Shown here in pieces: positions 17,172 through 28,673 of a stretch of DNA of 38,973 bases. The notes beneath the pieces were generated by a model. That model did no database searches and had not been told where the DNA came from. It saw only the letters and a program-made list of their open reading frames with translations. The DNA lies in contig JANXQL010000016.1 in NCBI GenBank assembly GCA_025356815.1, positions 1-38,973 on the forward strand. The letters are read 5' to 3'. The stretch is from Pseudomonadota bacterium. Its GTDB lineage: Bacteria > Pseudomonadota > Gammaproteobacteria > Steroidobacterales > Steroidobacteraceae. Positions within the stretch are counted from its first letter, which is position 1. Every line of letters begins with the position of its first letter. A program made the translations under genes and the position numbers.

Positions 17172-18773
17172 TCAGCCGGGACCGGTCTGGTGCTCGCGGG
17201 TCTCGCGGAACTTCACGCCCGGCCAGCGCTCCATCGTCAGCTCGAGGTTCACGCGCGACGGCGCGAGGTAGACCAGCCCGCCGGCATGATCGAGCGCGAG
17301 GTGCTCGTAGCAGCGCTCGCGGAACTCGGCGAGCTTCTTCGCGTCGCCGCACTCGATCCAGCGAGCCGTCGCGACCGGTACCGCCTCGAACACGCACTGC
17401 ACGCTGTACTCGTCCTGCAGGCGGAACGCGACCACCTCGAACTGCAGCTGCCCGACCGCGCCGAGGATGGAGTCGTTATTGCGAAGCGGCCGGAACAGCT
17501 GCGTCGCTCCCTCTTCGCAGAGCTGGGCCAGCCCCTTCTGCAGCGCTTTCGCCTTCAGCGGGTCCTTCAGCACCGCCCGGCGGAACAGCTCCGGCGCGAA
17601 GTTCGGGATGCCGGTAAAGGTCAGTTTCTCGCCCTCGGAGAACGTATCGCCGATGTTGATCGTGCCGTGGTTGTGCAGGCCGATGATGTCGCCGGCGAAG
17701 GCCTCCTCGGCGGCCTGGCGGTCCGCCGCCATGAACGTCAGCGCGTCCGCGACGCGCACTTCCTTGCCGAGCCGCACGTGGTAGAGGCGCATGCCGCGCT
17801 GGTAGCGACCGGAACAGATCCGCAGGAATGCGATCCGGTCGCGGTGCGACGGGTCCATGTTGGCCTGGATCTTGAAGACGAAGCCGGCGAACTTCGGCTC
17901 GCACGACCCGACCTCGCGGGCGAGGGTCGCGCGCGGGCGCGGGCCGGGGGCATGCTCGACGAACGATGCGAGCAGTTCCTCGACGCCGAAGTTGTTGATG
18001 GCGGAACCGAAGAACACCGGCGTCTGCTTCGCGGCACGATATTGGTCGAGATCGAAGTCCGTGGTCGCACCGCGGACGAGTTCGATCTCGTCGGTCAGCG
18101 CCTTGCGCCGGTCACCGAGCAGTTCCTGCGCGGCGTCCGAGGCGAGCCCGTCGATCACGAGGTTCGTGCCGGCGCGGCCCTTCTCGGCGGCAGAATAGAC
18201 GTAGATCCTGTCCTCGGGCAGATGGTAGATGCCGCGCAGGTCGCGCCCCATGCCGATCGGCCAGGTGATCGGGGCGCAGCGCAGTCCGAGTACGCGCTCG
18301 ATCTCGTCCAGCAGCTCGATCGGCTCGCGGCCCTCGCGATCGAGCTTGTTGACGAAGGTCATGATCGGCGTGTCGCGCAGCCGGCATACCTCCATCAGCT
18401 TGATGGTGCGTTCCTCGACGCCCTTGGCACAGTCGATGACCATCAGCGCCGAGTCGACCGCCGTGAGCGTGCGGTAGGTGTCTTCGGAGAAGTCCTCGTG
18501 ACCAGGGGTGTCGAGCAGGTTGACGATGCGCTCCCGGTAGGGGAACTGCATCACCGAAGAGGTGACCGAGATGCCGCGCTGCTGCTCCAGGCGCATCCAG
18601 TCGGAGGTCGCATGGCGAGCGGCCTTGCGGCCCTTGACGGTGCCGGCCATCTGGATGGCGCCGCCGAACAGCAGCAGCTTCTCGGTCAGCGTGGTCTTGC
18701 CGGCGTCCGGATGCGAAATGATCGCAAAGGTCCGGCGCCGCTCGATCTCGGCGGTTAGAGTCGAATCGTTCAT
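17172..18773 (-). CDS. prfC: Peptide chain release factor 3
   Basis: A translational GTPase that removes RF1 or RF2 from the ribosome after peptide release. The 533-residue length matches RF3 (529 in Escherichia coli). G1 is HPDAGKTT at residues 21-28, G3 is DTPGH at 88-92 and G4 is NKLD at 142-145; domain II and the C-terminal domain, with [11 protein letters not shown], follow. The start ATG at 18773 ([20 protein letters not shown]) is chosen because RF3 proteins begin a few residues before this segment; the longer open frame runs through rimI. It lies 35 bases after the rimI stop on the same strand. Confidence 0.96.
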   Translation of the reverse strand: MNDSTLTAEIERRRTFAIISHPDAGKTTLTEKLLLFGGAIQMAGTVKGRKAARHATSDWMRLEQQRGISVTSSVMQFPYRERIVNLLDTPGHEDFSEDTYRTLTAVDSALMVIDCAKGVEERTIKLMEVCRLRDTPIMTFVNKLDREGREPIELLDEIERVLGLRCAPITWPIGMGRDLRGIYHLPEDRIYVYSAAEKGRAGTNLVIDGLASDAAQELLGDRRKALTDEIELVRGATTDFDLDQYRAAKQTPVFFGSAINNFGVEELLASFVEHAPGPRPRATLAREVGSCEPKFAGFVFKIQANMDPSHRDRIAFLRICSGRYQRGMRLYHVRLGKEVRVADALTFMAADRQAAEEAFAGDIIGLHNHGTINIGDTFSEGEKLTFTGIPNFAPELFRRAVLKDPLKAKALQKGLAQLCEEGATQLFRPLRNNDSILGAVGQLQFEVVAFRLQDEYSVQCVFEAVPVATARWIECGDAKKLAEFRERCYEHLALDHAGGLVYLAPSRVNLELTMERWPGVKFRETREHQTGPG

Positions 18774-18808
18774 CGGATACGGCCTCGAGGGGCCGCAATG
18801 GTAGCCGG

Positions 18809-19336
18809 TCAGCGCTCTGGCCGCACTGCGTTCGCCGCCCGCTCCCTGGCCGCTGCCCACTGGTCGAGGTCGAGGCGATAGACGATCGCGTCCTCGCGGC
18901 CACCGACGGCCTGGTAGTAGCCGCGCCGCAGGCCGACTTGGGCGAAGCCGAGCGATTCGTACAGCAGGATCGCCGGCCGGTTCGAGGGGCGCACCTCGAG
19001 AAAGGTCCAGCCCTGCCCTGCACGGCGCGCCTCGTCCAGCAGCCAGGTCATCAGGCGCCTGCCGACGCTTTGCCCGCGCAGGTCGGCTCGGATGCAGATG
19101 TTGAGGATATGCGCCTCGCCGGCGCCCATCGACATGATGCCGTAGCCGCCGATCCCATCCGGCACCCGCACCAGCCGGCAGGTATAGCCGACGCGCAGGC
19201 AGTCGCGGAAGATCCCTGCGCTCCACGGGAACATGTACGACAGGTTCTCCAGGTCGCTGACCGCGCCCACGTCGGCTTCGGTCATCGCCCGGTGCGTGAC
19301 CCGCGCCGGCGGCAGGCGGTCATGCGCGCTGGCCAA
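18809..19336 (-). CDS. rimI: Ribosomal protein S18 alanine N-acetyltransferase RimI
   Basis: A GNAT acetyltransferase that acetylates the N-terminal Ala of ribosomal protein S18. The acetyl-CoA pocket motif appears as [18 protein letters not shown]. The RimI-specific features are [10 protein letters not shown] near the start and [19 protein letters not shown] followed by [18 protein letters not shown] use TTG at 19336, which has GGAG upstream (19346-19349) and restores the first strand of the fold (about 175 residues). ATG at 19285 is the alternative, giving 158 residues but cutting into that strand. It overlaps the end of the uracil-DNA glycosylase gene by 17 bases. Confidence 0.88.
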   Translation of the reverse strand: MASAHDRLPPARVTHRAMTEADVGAVSDLENLSYMFPWSAGIFRDCLRVGYTCRLVRVPDGIGGYGIMSMGAGEAHILNICIRADLRGQSVGRRLMTWLLDEARRAGQGWTFLEVRPSNRPAILLYESLGFAQVGLRRGYYQAVGGREDAIVYRLDLDQWAAARERAANAVRPER

Positions 19337-20033
19337 GTGCCGTCTCCATCGCCAGTTGCAGGTCGGCCCAGGCCTTGCGCTTCTCGCCGGGCGAGCGCAG
19401 CAGGTACGCCGGGTGGTAGGTGACGACGACCCGTTTGCCCAGCGGCTTGAGTTCGTGGACACGGCCACGCAGCTGGCCCAGCGGCGTGTCGACGCCGAGC
19501 AGGTTCTGGGCAGCGATGCGGCCGACGCAGAGGATCAGCGACGGATCCACCAGCGCGATCTGGCGCTGCAGGTACGGCAGGCAGCAGCGCACCTCGTCCG
19601 GGTGCGGATCGCGGTTGCCGGGCGGGCGACACTTCAGCACATTGGCGATGAACACCTGCTGCCGCGCCAGGCCCGTCGCGCGTAGCATCGAGTCGAGCAG
19701 CTGGCCCGCGCGGCCAACGAACGGCTCGCCGGCGCGATCCTCGTCGGCCCCCGGCGCCTCGCCAACGACCAGCCAGCGGGCGGCGCGATCACCGACGCCG
19801 AACACCGTCTGCGTGCGACTGCCGGCGAGCCCGCAGCGGGTACAGGCCCCGACACGGGACGCAAGCTCGTCCCAACCGAGCGCGGCGACGTCGGGCGCAT
19901 CCATCGCGGCGGCGGCAGCGACCACGGGCAGCTCCACGACGGACCCGCTCGCAGGCGGCGCCTCGGCCGTCGCCCGCGCGACGAAGCGGTAGATGCCCAT
20001 CGCCTCGAGGATCGCCGCGCGTCGCGCGTCCAT
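19320..20033 (-). CDS. Family 4 uracil-DNA glycosylase (Fe-S)
   Basis: A 237-residue uracil-DNA glycosylase of the 4Fe-4S family 4, which removes uracil from DNA to start base-excision repair. The cluster cysteines appear as Cys64-x2-Cys67, Cys135 and Cys150 or Cys151. Motif 1 is GEAPGADEDRAGEPFVGRAG (residues 91-110), followed by NVLKCRPPGNRDP, and HPAYLLR contains the C-terminal catalytic-loop His207. Residues 1-50 form an Ala-rich extension typical of proteobacterial members. The ATG at 20033 overlaps the pssA stop by one base. It shares the window with dCTP deaminase, which makes dUTP precursor, so uracil repair is relevant to this cell; that link is general, not operonic. Confidence 0.93.
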   Translation of the reverse strand: MDARRAAILEAMGIYRFVARATAEAPPASGSVVELPVVAAAAAMDAPDVAALGWDELASRVGACTRCGLAGSRTQTVFGVGDRAARWLVVGEAPGADEDRAGEPFVGRAGQLLDSMLRATGLARQQVFIANVLKCRPPGNRDPHPDEVRCCLPYLQRQIALVDPSLILCVGRIAAQNLLGVDTPLGQLRGRVHELKPLGKRVVVTYHPAYLLRSPGEKRKAWADLQLAMETALGQRA

Positions 20034-20854
20034 CAGCGCGGACCCGCCCCCGCTGACTCGTTCGGCCGGCGACGCGCACGTCGCCACACCCACATCACCG
20101 GCGCGGACAGCGCGAAGGTGCCGAACATCGCGAACAGCACCAGCGGCGGTTCGCTCGCGATCACGGCGAAGGTCAGCGGAATCAACAGCACCGAGGTGTA
20201 GCGCACGCGACCGGTGAGCTTCAGCCCCTTGAAGCTCGAATAGTAGAAGCGGCTCACCATCAGCACGCCGATCACCGCGGTGACGACGAAGGCCGCGATC
20301 AGCGACGCCATGCCGCTGAGCGGCAGGTAGCGATCGTAGCTGTGGACACACCAGATGAACGAGGCCACGACCGCGGCGGCGGAGGGCGACGGCAGCCCCT
20401 CGAAGAAGCGCTTGTCCACCGACGCGGTGCGCGTGTTGAAGCGCGCCAGGCGCAGCGCCGTGGCGACAGCGTAGAAGAACGTCACGAGCCAGCCGAGCCG
20501 GCCCCAGACCGCGTTGTGCTCGGTCAGGCGGGCGACCCCCCACTGGTAAACGACGAGCGCCGGCGCAAGCCCGAACGCGACCAGGTCGGACAGGCTGTCG
20601 TACTCCTTGCCGAACAGCGTCTCGGTATGGGTCCAGCGCGCCACCCGGCCATCCAGGCCATCACAGAGCATCGCGCCGAAGATGGCCATGGCCGCGCGGT
20701 CATAATTGCCGTCAATGGCCGCCACGATGGCGTAGAACCCGGAAAACAGAGTGCCGGTCGTCAGCAGGTTGGGCAGCAGGAAGACGCCGCGGCGGGTCGG
20801 CCGGGACGGCGGGCTGATGGTCGGGTCGTCGGTGTCTGGCATGCGGCGGATCAT
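20033..20854 (-). CDS. pssA: CDP-diacylglycerol-serine O-phosphatidyltransferase
   Basis: An integral membrane enzyme that joins serine to CDP-diacylglycerol to make phosphatidylserine, the precursor of phosphatidylethanolamine. The CDP-alcohol phosphotransferase signature DGLDGRVARWTHTETLFGKE, continuing YDSLSD, gives the DG-x2-AR-x8-G-x3-D-x3-D pattern. About eight hydrophobic segments follow through to residue 250. GVFLLPNLLTTGTLFSGFYA at the start is typical of the type II (membrane) subclass. The start is uncertain: ATG at 20854 is used, and ATG at 20842 would be four residues shorter; neither has a clear ribosome-binding site. It is first in a probable pssA-udg-rimI-prfC operon. Confidence 0.92.
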   Translation of the reverse strand: MIRRMPDTDDPTISPPSRPTRRGVFLLPNLLTTGTLFSGFYAIVAAIDGNYDRAAMAIFGAMLCDGLDGRVARWTHTETLFGKEYDSLSDLVAFGLAPALVVYQWGVARLTEHNAVWGRLGWLVTFFYAVATALRLARFNTRTASVDKRFFEGLPSPSAAAVVASFIWCVHSYDRYLPLSGMASLIAAFVVTAVIGVLMVSRFYYSSFKGLKLTGRVRYTSVLLIPLTFAVIASEPPLVLFAMFGTFALSAPVMWVWRRARRRPNESAGAGPR

Positions 20855-20905
20855 AGGGCCGGGCGGTGTCAGCAACAACCTCGGGGCGGCCGGGGGCCGC
20901 GTGCC

Positions 20906-20914
20906 TGATAAGAT
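20906..20914 (+). promoter_or_regulatory. Candidate extended -10 promoter of proS
   Basis: TGATAAGAT matches the extended -10 form TGn followed by TAAGAT (five of six). It would start RNA near 20921, 46 bases before proS. The -35 region is poor, as expected for extended -10 promoters. Confidence 0.45.
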
Positions 20915-20966
20915 TCGGCCTTGGCTGCGCTCCCGAGCCCCCCTTTAGACCGAGGCCCCGTCCCGC

Positions 20967-22676
20967 ATGCGCCTGTCCGCCTACCCGATCGTGAACCTGA
21001 AGGAACTCCCGGCCGACGCCGAAATCGTCAGCCACCAGCTGATGCTGCGTGCGGGCCTGATCCGGCGCCTGTCGGCCGGCCTGTACACGTGGCTGCCGAT
21101 GGGCCTGCGGGTGCTGCGCAAGGTGGAGACCATCGTCCGCGAGGAGATGAACCGGGCCGGCGCGCTGGAACTGCTGATGCCGACGATCCAGCCGGCGGAG
21201 CTGTGGCAGGAGTCCGGCCGCTGGGAGCAGTTCGGGCCCGAGCTGCTGCGCCTGAAGGATCGCCATGATCGCAGCTTCGTCTATGGCCCGACCCACGAGG
21301 AGGTCATCACCGACATCGCCCGACGCGAGCTCAAGAGCTACCGCCAGCTGCCGGTGAACTTCTACCAGATCCAGCTGAAGTTCCGTGACGAGATCCGGCC
21401 GCGCTTCGGGGTGATGCGCGCGCGCGAATTCCTGATGAAGGACGCCTACAGCTTCCACATCGACGAGGCCTCGCTCGATGAGGGCTATCGGCTGATGTAC
21501 GAGGCGTACACGCGGATCTTCACGCGCCTGCAGCTGAAGTTCCGCGCTGTGCTGGCCGATCCCGGCGCGATCGGCGGTACCGGCTCGCAGGAATTCCACG
21601 TGCTGGCCCCCTCGGGCGAGGACGCGATCGCGTTCTCCGATGGCGACGACTACGCGGCCAACATCGAGAAGGCCGAGGCGCTGCCGCCGGCCGGCCCTCG
21701 CCCGGCGCCCGCCGAGGCCATGGCGCAGGTCCCGACGCCACACGTGAAGACCATCGCAGAGCTCGCCGCGATGCTCAAGGTGCCCGCCCAGAAGACCATC
21801 AAGACGCTGATCGTCGATGGCGCCGACGGCGGTCTGGTCGCGTTGGTGATCCGTGGCGACCACGAACTGAACGCCGTCAAGGCCCAGCACCTGCCGGCGG
21901 TGGCGCAGCCGCTGCGCATGGCCGCGCCGGAACGGATCGTCCAGCTGCTCGGCGTCGAAACAGGCTTCCTCGGCCCGGTTGGCCTGGGGTGCCCGATCAT
22001 CGCGGATCATTCCGCACTCGCGCTGACTGACTTCGTCTGCGGCGCCAACGTGCGCGACGCCCACCTGACGGGCGTCAACTGGGGCCGCGACCTGCCGCCA
22101 GCGGCGGCCGCGGACCTGCGCAACGTCGTCGAGGGGGACCCGAGCCCGTCGGGCAAGGGCCGCCTTTCGATCGCGCGTGGCATCGAGGTGGGCCACGTGT
22201 TCAAGCTTGGCCGCAAGTACAGCGAATCGCTGGACGCAGCCGTGCTCGACGCCCAGGGCGCGAAGATCCCGATGCTGATGGGCTGCTACGGGATCGGCGT
22301 GACGCGCGTCGTCGCGGCCGCAATCGAGCAGAACAACGACGAGCGCGGCATCGTCTGGCCGGAGCCGATCGCACCGTTCGACGTCGTGATCGTGCCGATG
22401 AACTACCAGAAGTCGCAGCGCGTGCGCGAAGCGAGCGAGCAGCTGTACACCGACCTCACGACCGCCGGTTTCGATGTGCTGCTGGACGACCGTGACGCCC
22501 GACCGGGCGTGAAGTTCGCCGACGCCGAGCTGTATGGCATCCCGCACCGGATCGTGGTCGGCGAGCGCGGCCTGGACGCCGGTCGGCTCGAGTACCGCCA
22601 TCGTCGCGCGACCCAGAGCGAGGATTTCGAGGCCGGCGATGCGATCGCATTCCTGCGCGGGCGCAGGACTGCCTGA
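20967..22676 (+). CDS. proS: Prolyl-tRNA synthetase (bacterial type, with editing domain)
   Basis: A class II aminoacyl-tRNA synthetase charging tRNA-Pro, 569 residues, the usual bacterial length. Motif 1 lies in the [23 protein letters not shown] region, motif 2 is [21 protein letters not shown] and motif 3 is [12 protein letters not shown]. An inserted YbaK-like editing domain occupies about residues 230-390 ([24 protein letters not shown]) and removes mischarged Ala. The anticodon-binding domain is C-terminal (about 470-569). The ATG at 20967 fits [15 protein letters not shown], the standard N-terminus. It is divergent from pssA. Confidence 0.97.
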   Translation: MRLSAYPIVNLKELPADAEIVSHQLMLRAGLIRRLSAGLYTWLPMGLRVLRKVETIVREEMNRAGALELLMPTIQPAELWQESGRWEQFGPELLRLKDRHDRSFVYGPTHEEVITDIARRELKSYRQLPVNFYQIQLKFRDEIRPRFGVMRAREFLMKDAYSFHIDEASLDEGYRLMYEAYTRIFTRLQLKFRAVLADPGAIGGTGSQEFHVLAPSGEDAIAFSDGDDYAANIEKAEALPPAGPRPAPAEAMAQVPTPHVKTIAELAAMLKVPAQKTIKTLIVDGADGGLVALVIRGDHELNAVKAQHLPAVAQPLRMAAPERIVQLLGVETGFLGPVGLGCPIIADHSALALTDFVCGANVRDAHLTGVNWGRDLPPAAAADLRNVVEGDPSPSGKGRLSIARGIEVGHVFKLGRKYSESLDAAVLDAQGAKIPMLMGCYGIGVTRVVAAAIEQNNDERGIVWPEPIAPFDVVIVPMNYQKSQRVREASEQLYTDLTTAGFDVLLDDRDARPGVKFADAELYGIPHRIVVGERGLDAGRLEYRHRRATQSEDFEAGDAIAFLRGRRTA

Positions 22677-22691
22677 CGACGGGCAGCCCCG

Positions 22692-23294
22692 ATGCGCGCG
22701 GCGGCAATCGGACTTGCAGCGCTATTGGCGCTTTCGCTGCCGGCGCGCGCGGACCAGCAGCAGGACCCGGAACTGCGGGCGGTGCTCGAGCACGCGCTCG
22801 CATCGACCCGCTGCGACGGCCACAGCGACCGCTTCGGCGGGGAGGTCTTCTTCAAGCTGCACGAGCCGCAGATGCGCCGCATCGTGCACGAGCCGGCCGA
22901 GCGCATCGACATCCTGCGTGCTGTCTACTGCGAGTCGAACGCCGTCATCAACCGCTACCGCGACGAACGCGGCATCGAGCTGCGCATGACACCGGAGCTG
23001 GTGCTCGCGGTCATCGATATCGAGAGCCGCTTCAACCGCTATGCGGTGTCCAGGGCCGGGGCGGTCGGCCTGATGCAGGTGATGCCGTTCTGGCCCAAGC
23101 GCCTGGGCATCGACAATCGCCTGTTTGGTAGCGTCGACTTCAACATACGCGTTGGCTGCGCGATCCTCGGCTTCTACATGAACGCCGAGCACAACGACTA
23201 TCGCAAGGCGCTGGCACGCTACAACGGCAGCATCGGGCGCCGCGAGTATCCGGACCTGGTGCTGATGCGCCTCGCGGATCGCTGGCGCGGTTGA
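22692..23294 (+). CDS. Lytic transglycosylase (SLT domain)
   Basis: A 200-residue periplasmic enzyme predicted to cleave peptidoglycan glycan strands non-hydrolytically. A signal peptide covers residues 1-20, cleaved after ARA. The catalytic SLT domain covers about 95-195. The catalytic Glu is Glu111 in IESRFNRYAVS, followed by GAVGLMQVMPFWPKRLGI, and ALARYNGSIGRREYPD supplies the late motif. It starts 15 bases after the proS stop and is probably co-transcribed with it. It converges on a small lipoprotein gene with a six-base gap. Confidence 0.92.
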   Translation: MRAAAIGLAALLALSLPARADQQQDPELRAVLEHALASTRCDGHSDRFGGEVFFKLHEPQMRRIVHEPAERIDILRAVYCESNAVINRYRDERGIELRMTPELVLAVIDIESRFNRYAVSRAGAVGLMQVMPFWPKRLGIDNRLFGSVDFNIRVGCAILGFYMNAEHNDYRKALARYNGSIGRREYPDLVLMRLADRWRG

Positions 23295-23300
23295 GAAGGA

Positions 23301-23591
23301 TCAGCGCAGCCGATGCTGGGTGGCGCTGAGCGCGTCCGCGGCGCTCTGCCGCGCCGCCTCGGCCTCGCGTCGCGCGGCGCGGTACTCGCCGCTGCGGATC
23401 ATCGCCTCGGCACGGCGCAGCTCGTCCCGCGCGGCGGCCAGCAACTCCGGTGCCGCCTCCGAGGCGCCGGCCGACTCCGCTGCTCGGATTGTCTGGCGGG
23501 TGTCGCTCATCGTCTGCACCGGTGCGCCTGCGCAGGCCGCGGCCAGCCACGCCGCCGCGAGCAGCACACAGCAACCGCGCCGGGAAAACAT
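23301..23591 (-). CDS. Small DUF4398-like lipoprotein
   Basis: A 96-residue predicted lipoprotein. MFSRRGCCVLLAAAWLAAACAG is a signal peptide with the lipobox-like AAAC, placing the lipidated Cys at residue 20. The mature part is a long Ala/Glu/Arg-rich helix pair with IRAAESAGASEAAPELLAAA and ELRRAEAMIRSGEYRAARRE, the pattern of DUF4398, which occurs in envelope proteins sometimes fused to OmpA-like domains. I chose ATG at 23591; ATG at 23612 would add seven polar residues before the signal peptide. No function is known. Confidence 0.78.
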   Translation of the reverse strand: MFSRRGCCVLLAAAWLAAACAGAPVQTMSDTRQTIRAAESAGASEAAPELLAAARDELRRAEAMIRSGEYRAARREAEAARQSAADALSATQHRLR

Positions 23592-23627
23592 GCGATTATT
23601 GGCCGTCCCCATGTCAGCAGACGCTAG

Positions 23628-24646
<1,019 letters not shown>

Positions 24647-25309
24647 CGAACGGCACCGTCAACCGTCGCTGGTGCGACAGCGACGCGGCATCGAGCTGGT
24701 CCAGCGCGTCGCACAGGACCGCAAGCGCGCGCGGCAGGCGCCGCTGCAGGTACTGCAGCGTGTCGTCGGGCAGTTCGACTCCCAGGCTGCGCGCCCGCGC
24801 CTGGAGCGCGCGCCCCTGATCCGCCTCGTCGAGCGCCCGCACCTGGAACACGACGCAGGCAGTCAGGCGCGAGGCCAGATCCGCCAGCCGCACGCCGAGT
24901 CCGGCCGGAGCGGCATTCGCGCTCATGACCAGGTTGCCACCGCGCTCGGCGATGTCGTTGTAGAGCCGAAACAGCGCGGCTTCCCACGCGTCGCGGCCGA
25001 GGACGCGATCGACATCGTCCAGGCACAGCAAGTCCAGTTGCTCGAGCCCGGCGAGCATCGCGGCATCCGGCCAGGACTCGGCGAGCGGCAGGTAGCCGGC
25101 ACGGCGGCCCTCCGTCGCGGCACGGGCGCAGCACCCCTGCAGCAGGTGTGACCGGCCCAAACCCGGGAGCGACCACAGCAGCAGTGGCGGCAAATCGCGG
25201 CCCGTCGCACGCGCCTCCAGCGCCGCGACGAGCGCGCCGTTGCCGCCCACCTGGAAGACGGCCATGGTCGAGGCAGGACGAAGCCGCACGCCCAGCGGCA
25301 GTTGTTCCA

Positions 25310-25876
25310 TCACGTCGCCGATGGCGCGCGCCGGCTCGCGCGCATCGCCTCGCGGGCATAGGTCAGCACGTAGTCCAGGCCGCTCACGACCGTGGTCACG
25401 AACGTTGCCGCACCGAGCCCGACCAGCAGCGCGTACGGCACGGTCGGCCACGCGGCGTCCGCAATCACGGCAAGCACGAACGAGAGCTGCAACAGGGTGT
25501 TGAGCTTGCTGATGGGCGTCGGGTGGCCCTCGATGTAGCCGATCAGGAAGTGATAGGCCGCGGCACCGCCGACGATCAGCAGGTCGCGCACCACGACCGC
25601 GACGGCGAGCCACAACGGCACGCGACCGAGCCAGGCGAGCGTCAGGAACACGCACACGAGCAGCAGCTTGTCGGCGATCGGATCGAGGATCTTGCCGAGC
25701 CTGCTGGTCCAGCCGAAGGTCTTGGCGAGCCAGCCGTCGAGCGCATCCGACACGGCCGCGACGCCGAACAGCAGCAGCGTCAGTTCATAGCGACCGACGA
25801 GCAGCGCGATGACGCTCGGCAGCACCAGCACGATCCGGCCGATGCAGATCGCGTTGGGCAGCCAGGCCAGCCTCAT
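25310..25876 (-). CDS. CDP-alcohol phosphatidyltransferase, PgsA-like
   Basis: A 188-residue membrane protein of the CDP-alcohol phosphotransferase family, closest by length to phosphatidylglycerophosphate synthase. The catalytic motif is DALDGWLAKTFGWTSRLGKI followed by LDPIADK, where the usual AR is AK; this variant is seen in gammaproteobacterial members beside hda. Six hydrophobic segments are visible. The ATG at 25876 overlaps the DUF2066 stop (ATGA). The head-group acceptor cannot be read with certainty: glycerol-3-phosphate is likely, but a second, paralogous role is possible if pgsA exists elsewhere. Confidence 0.82.
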   Translation of the reverse strand: MRLAWLPNAICIGRIVLVLPSVIALLVGRYELTLLLFGVAAVSDALDGWLAKTFGWTSRLGKILDPIADKLLLVCVFLTLAWLGRVPLWLAVAVVVRDLLIVGGAAAYHFLIGYIEGHPTPISKLNTLLQLSFVLAVIADAAWPTVPYALLVGLGAATFVTTVVSGLDYVLTYAREAMRASRRAPSAT

Positions 25877-26868
25877 GGCCGCAGCACCAGCTGCAGCTCG
25901 CCGCCGGACGGCGCACTGTCGTCGATCTGCAGCCGACCGGCCTCCCGCACGGCGCGACGCAGCGCGTCGGAGTCGCCGTCGAACACGAGCCTGAAGCGCA
26001 GCCGCGCGCCGGTCGCCTCCTCGAGCGTGACGCCGCGGATACTCGGGATGGTGCTCACCGCTGCGAAGGCGGCCGCGTAGGCGCCCAGATCGTGGATGCC
26101 CTGCACCACCGCGACCAGCCGGCCGGCGTCGGCGGGGACCGACGCCAAGAGCGCGCCGTACCGGTCCGCCAGCGCCTGGACCGCGTCGGAGGGCGTACCG
26201 GTGACGAGCACCTCGCCTGCGGCGCCCAGATACGACCAGGCGATGCCGCCCGGCGCGACACGCCCGAGCAGCACGCCGTCCGCGCCGTACTGGCGGGCGA
26301 GGGCCGACAGCGGCTCGAGCCGTCCGGCGAGCGCATCCTGGTAACTGGCGTCCTCGACCGCCGGGGCAAGGCCCGAGGGGAAGCTCAGTGGCAGGCCGCG
26401 CAGCTGGGCGGCGGCCTGCGCCTCGCGGCGCGCGCCGGCGGTGCCCGGGGCGGCAAAGCGGGCTCCCGCGGCGGCACCGGGAGCCACGAGCACGAGCAGG
26501 GTGGCGGGCCGCTCGCGCGACCACAGCCGCTGGCCCGCCTTGGCCAAGCGGGTATCGAGCGTCGACGGATCAAAACTGGCGATGACCTGCCCCGCGGTCC
26601 CCGACCGGAATGTCTGCGCGAGTCGCGGGGCGTCGGCATACAGGGCGGCAAGCGCGGGATCGGTCGCCGCGCCACGGCGTCCGGTGACCCGCACCACGAC
26701 CTGGCGCAGGGCCTCCTCGGCGGCCGCGCCGCGGCCGGCCTCGGTCAGCGCGCCGGCGACCGAACCTTCGTATAGGGCGTCGACGCCCGCCGCGCGGCTG
26801 CCGGCCGGCGATCCCAGGGCCGCCAGGGCGAGGAGCAATGCGGTGGCGATACGGTTGACAGCGCGCAT
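25873..26868 (-). CDS. DUF2066 domain protein
   Basis: A 331-residue exported protein with signal peptide [20 protein letters not shown] to about Ala26. The DUF2066 pattern begins with VDALYEGSV and continues with [14 protein letters not shown] and [20 protein letters not shown]. Function is unknown; the gene is regularly found between purM and hda in gammaproteobacteria. It is first in a three-gene operon with overlapping stops and starts, and is transcribed divergently from purM. A GGGAT ribosome-binding site precedes the ATG. Confidence 0.87.
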   Translation of the reverse strand: MRAVNRIATALLLALAALGSPAGSRAAGVDALYEGSVAGALTEAGRGAAAEEALRQVVVRVTGRRGAATDPALAALYADAPRLAQTFRSGTAGQVIASFDPSTLDTRLAKAGQRLWSRERPATLLVLVAPGAAAGARFAAPGTAGARREAQAAAQLRGLPLSFPSGLAPAVEDASYQDALAGRLEPLSALARQYGADGVLLGRVAPGGIAWSYLGAAGEVLVTGTPSDAVQALADRYGALLASVPADAGRLVAVVQGIHDLGAYAAAFAAVSTIPSIRGVTLEEATGARLRFRLVFDGDSDALRRAVREAGRLQIDDSAPSGGELQLVLRP

Positions 26869-26927
26869 GAATATCCCGGCGAAACGCTAAGGTCACCGCT
26901 CGGCCGGCGGCGACCCGGATCGGCATG

Positions 26928-26933
26928 TAAAAT
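26928..26933 (+). promoter_or_regulatory. Candidate -10 box of purM
   Basis: TAAAAT (five of six to consensus) lies 34 bases before the purM ATG at 26968 in an otherwise GC-rich gap. No clear -35 and no PurR-like operator were recognised. Confidence 0.4.
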
Positions 26934-26967
26934 ACCACAGCCTCCACCCATGCCCCGGCGACCCCCC

Positions 26968-28005
26968 ATGACCGACCAGCGCCCCTCCGTGACCTATCGT
27001 GACGCAGGCGTCGACATCGACGCAGGCGACGAGCTGGTTGAACGCATCAAGCCTCACGTCAAGCGCACGATGCGCCGCGAGGTGATGGGCGGCCTGGGTG
27101 GCTTCGGCGCACTGGTGCGGGTGCCGCTGGACCGCTACCGCAAACCCGTGCTCGTCTCGGGGACGGATGGAGTCGGCACGAAGCTGCGACTGGCGATCGA
27201 CACCGGACGCCACGACACGATCGGCATCGACCTGGTCGCGATGTGCGTCAACGACGTCGTCGTGCAGGGTGCCGAGCCGCTGTTCTTCCTGGACTATTAC
27301 GCCACCGGCAAGCTCGATGTCGCCATCGGCGAGCGGGTCGTGGCTGGCATCGCCGAGGGTTGCGTGCAGGCGGGCTGCGCGCTGGTGGGCGGCGAGACCG
27401 CCGAGATGCCGGGGATGTACCACGGCGAGGACTACGACCTCGCCGGATTCTGCGTCGGCATCGTCGACGAGGATCGTCTGCTCGATGGCAGCGCCACGCG
27501 AGCCGGCGACATCGTGCTCGGCCTCGCCTCCTCCGGCCCGCACTCGAACGGCTACTCGCTGATCCGCAAGCTGCTCGCGATCAGCCACGCCGGCCTGTCG
27601 ACCCAGGTCGACGGAGGGTCGTTGTACGACCAGCTGCTGGCGCCCACCCGCATCTACGTGAAGCCGCTGCTGGCGCTGCTCGCGGCAGTGCCGGTACATG
27701 GGCTCGCGCACATTACCGGCGGTGGCCTGCTCGACAACATCCCGCGCGTCGTCCCCGACGGCCTCGAGGTGCGACTGGATCGCACGAGCTGGCAGCGGCC
27801 TGCCGTGTTCGAGTGGCTCAAGTCGACCGCCAACATCAACGAGACCGAGATGCACCGCACGTTCAACTGCGGCATCGGCATGACCGTGTGCGTGCCGCCG
27901 GACTCGGTCGACGCGGCGACCACGCTGCTGCGCGCGCAGGGCCAGACGGTCAGCATCATCGGCGAGGTGCGCCCGGGCATGAACGGTGTCGTCCTCGACA
28001 CCTGA
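26968..28005 (+). CDS. purM: Phosphoribosylformylglycinamidine cyclo-ligase
   Basis: AIR synthase, which closes the imidazole ring in step five of purine synthesis using ATP. The 345-residue product starts [20 protein letters not shown]. The family signatures [40 protein letters not shown] and [11 protein letters not shown] are present. [13 protein letters not shown] and NCGIGM mark the C-terminal domain. ATG at 26968 is preferred over ATG at 26950, which would add six residues and is not family-like. purN overlaps its 3-prime end by 20 bases. Confidence 0.96.
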   Translation: MTDQRPSVTYRDAGVDIDAGDELVERIKPHVKRTMRREVMGGLGGFGALVRVPLDRYRKPVLVSGTDGVGTKLRLAIDTGRHDTIGIDLVAMCVNDVVVQGAEPLFFLDYYATGKLDVAIGERVVAGIAEGCVQAGCALVGGETAEMPGMYHGEDYDLAGFCVGIVDEDRLLDGSATRAGDIVLGLASSGPHSNGYSLIRKLLAISHAGLSTQVDGGSLYDQLLAPTRIYVKPLLALLAAVPVHGLAHITGGGLLDNIPRVVPDGLEVRLDRTSWQRPAVFEWLKSTANINETEMHRTFNCGIGMTVCVPPDSVDAATTLLRAQGQTVSIIGEVRPGMNGVVLDT

Positions 28006-28669
28006 GCGCACCGGCCGCCTGCCGGTCGTCGTCCTGCTTTCCGGCAGCGGCACGAATTTCGCGGCGATCGCGGCGGCTGCGGCGAGCGGGCAGCTGCCGA
28101 TCGAGGTGCGCGCGGCGCTCTCCGACCGCCCCGCCGCGTTCGGCCTCGAGCGCGCCCGCGCGCTGGGCATCGCCGCGATCGCCGTTGCGCCTGGCGATTA
28201 CCCGGACCGGGCGGCCCACGACCGTGCGCTGATCGCGGCGATTGATGCACACGACCCGGCGCTCGTGATCCTCGCCGGCTACATGCGGATCTTCACCGCC
28301 GAGTTCGTCGCGCACTACGCCGACCGGATGCTCAACATCCATCCGTCGCTGCTGCCGGCCTACACTGGCCTGCACACGCACCGTCGGGCACTGGCGGATG
28401 GTGCGACGCGGCACGGCTGCACCGTGCACTTTGTCACCGAGGAGCTCGATGGCGGCCCGCGCGTGGCGCAGGCGACGGTGCCGGTACGCGCGGGGGACGA
28501 CGAGGACTCGCTCGCACAACGGGTTCACCGGGCGGAACATCGGCTCTATCCCGAGGTCATACATTGGTATGCGACCGGTCGCCTGCGTTCGGCAGGCGGG
28601 GTCGTCACGCTCGACGGCCGCGTGCTGGCGGAACCGTTGCCACTGGAGTACGCGGATGCGCAGGACTGA
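27986..28669 (+). CDS. purN: Phosphoribosylglycinamide formyltransferase
   Basis: Transfers a formyl group from 10-formyltetrahydrofolate to GAR in purine synthesis step three. The 227-residue product has [14 protein letters not shown] at the phosphate-binding loop, [13 protein letters not shown], and the active-site segment [20 protein letters not shown] containing the catalytic Asn-His. [16 protein letters not shown] follows, with Asp in ELDGG completing the triad. The start is GTG at 27986, giving a 20-base overlap with purM and a short N-terminal extension before the first strand. DUF3108 follows after four bases, forming a purM-purN-DUF3108 operon. Confidence 0.95.
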   Translation: MSSSTPERTGRLPVVVLLSGSGTNFAAIAAAAASGQLPIEVRAALSDRPAAFGLERARALGIAAIAVAPGDYPDRAAHDRALIAAIDAHDPALVILAGYMRIFTAEFVAHYADRMLNIHPSLLPAYTGLHTHRRALADGATRHGCTVHFVTEELDGGPRVAQATVPVRAGDDEDSLAQRVHRAEHRLYPEVIHWYATGRLRSAGGVVTLDGRVLAEPLPLEYADAQD

Positions 28670-28673
28670 ATCG

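Noticed and set aside
20886-20900. GCGGCC/GGCCGC hairpin before proS as a riboswitch or T-box
   Set aside because: It is a short GC-rich chance-type hairpin upstream of the predicted transcription start and lacks any T-box feature.
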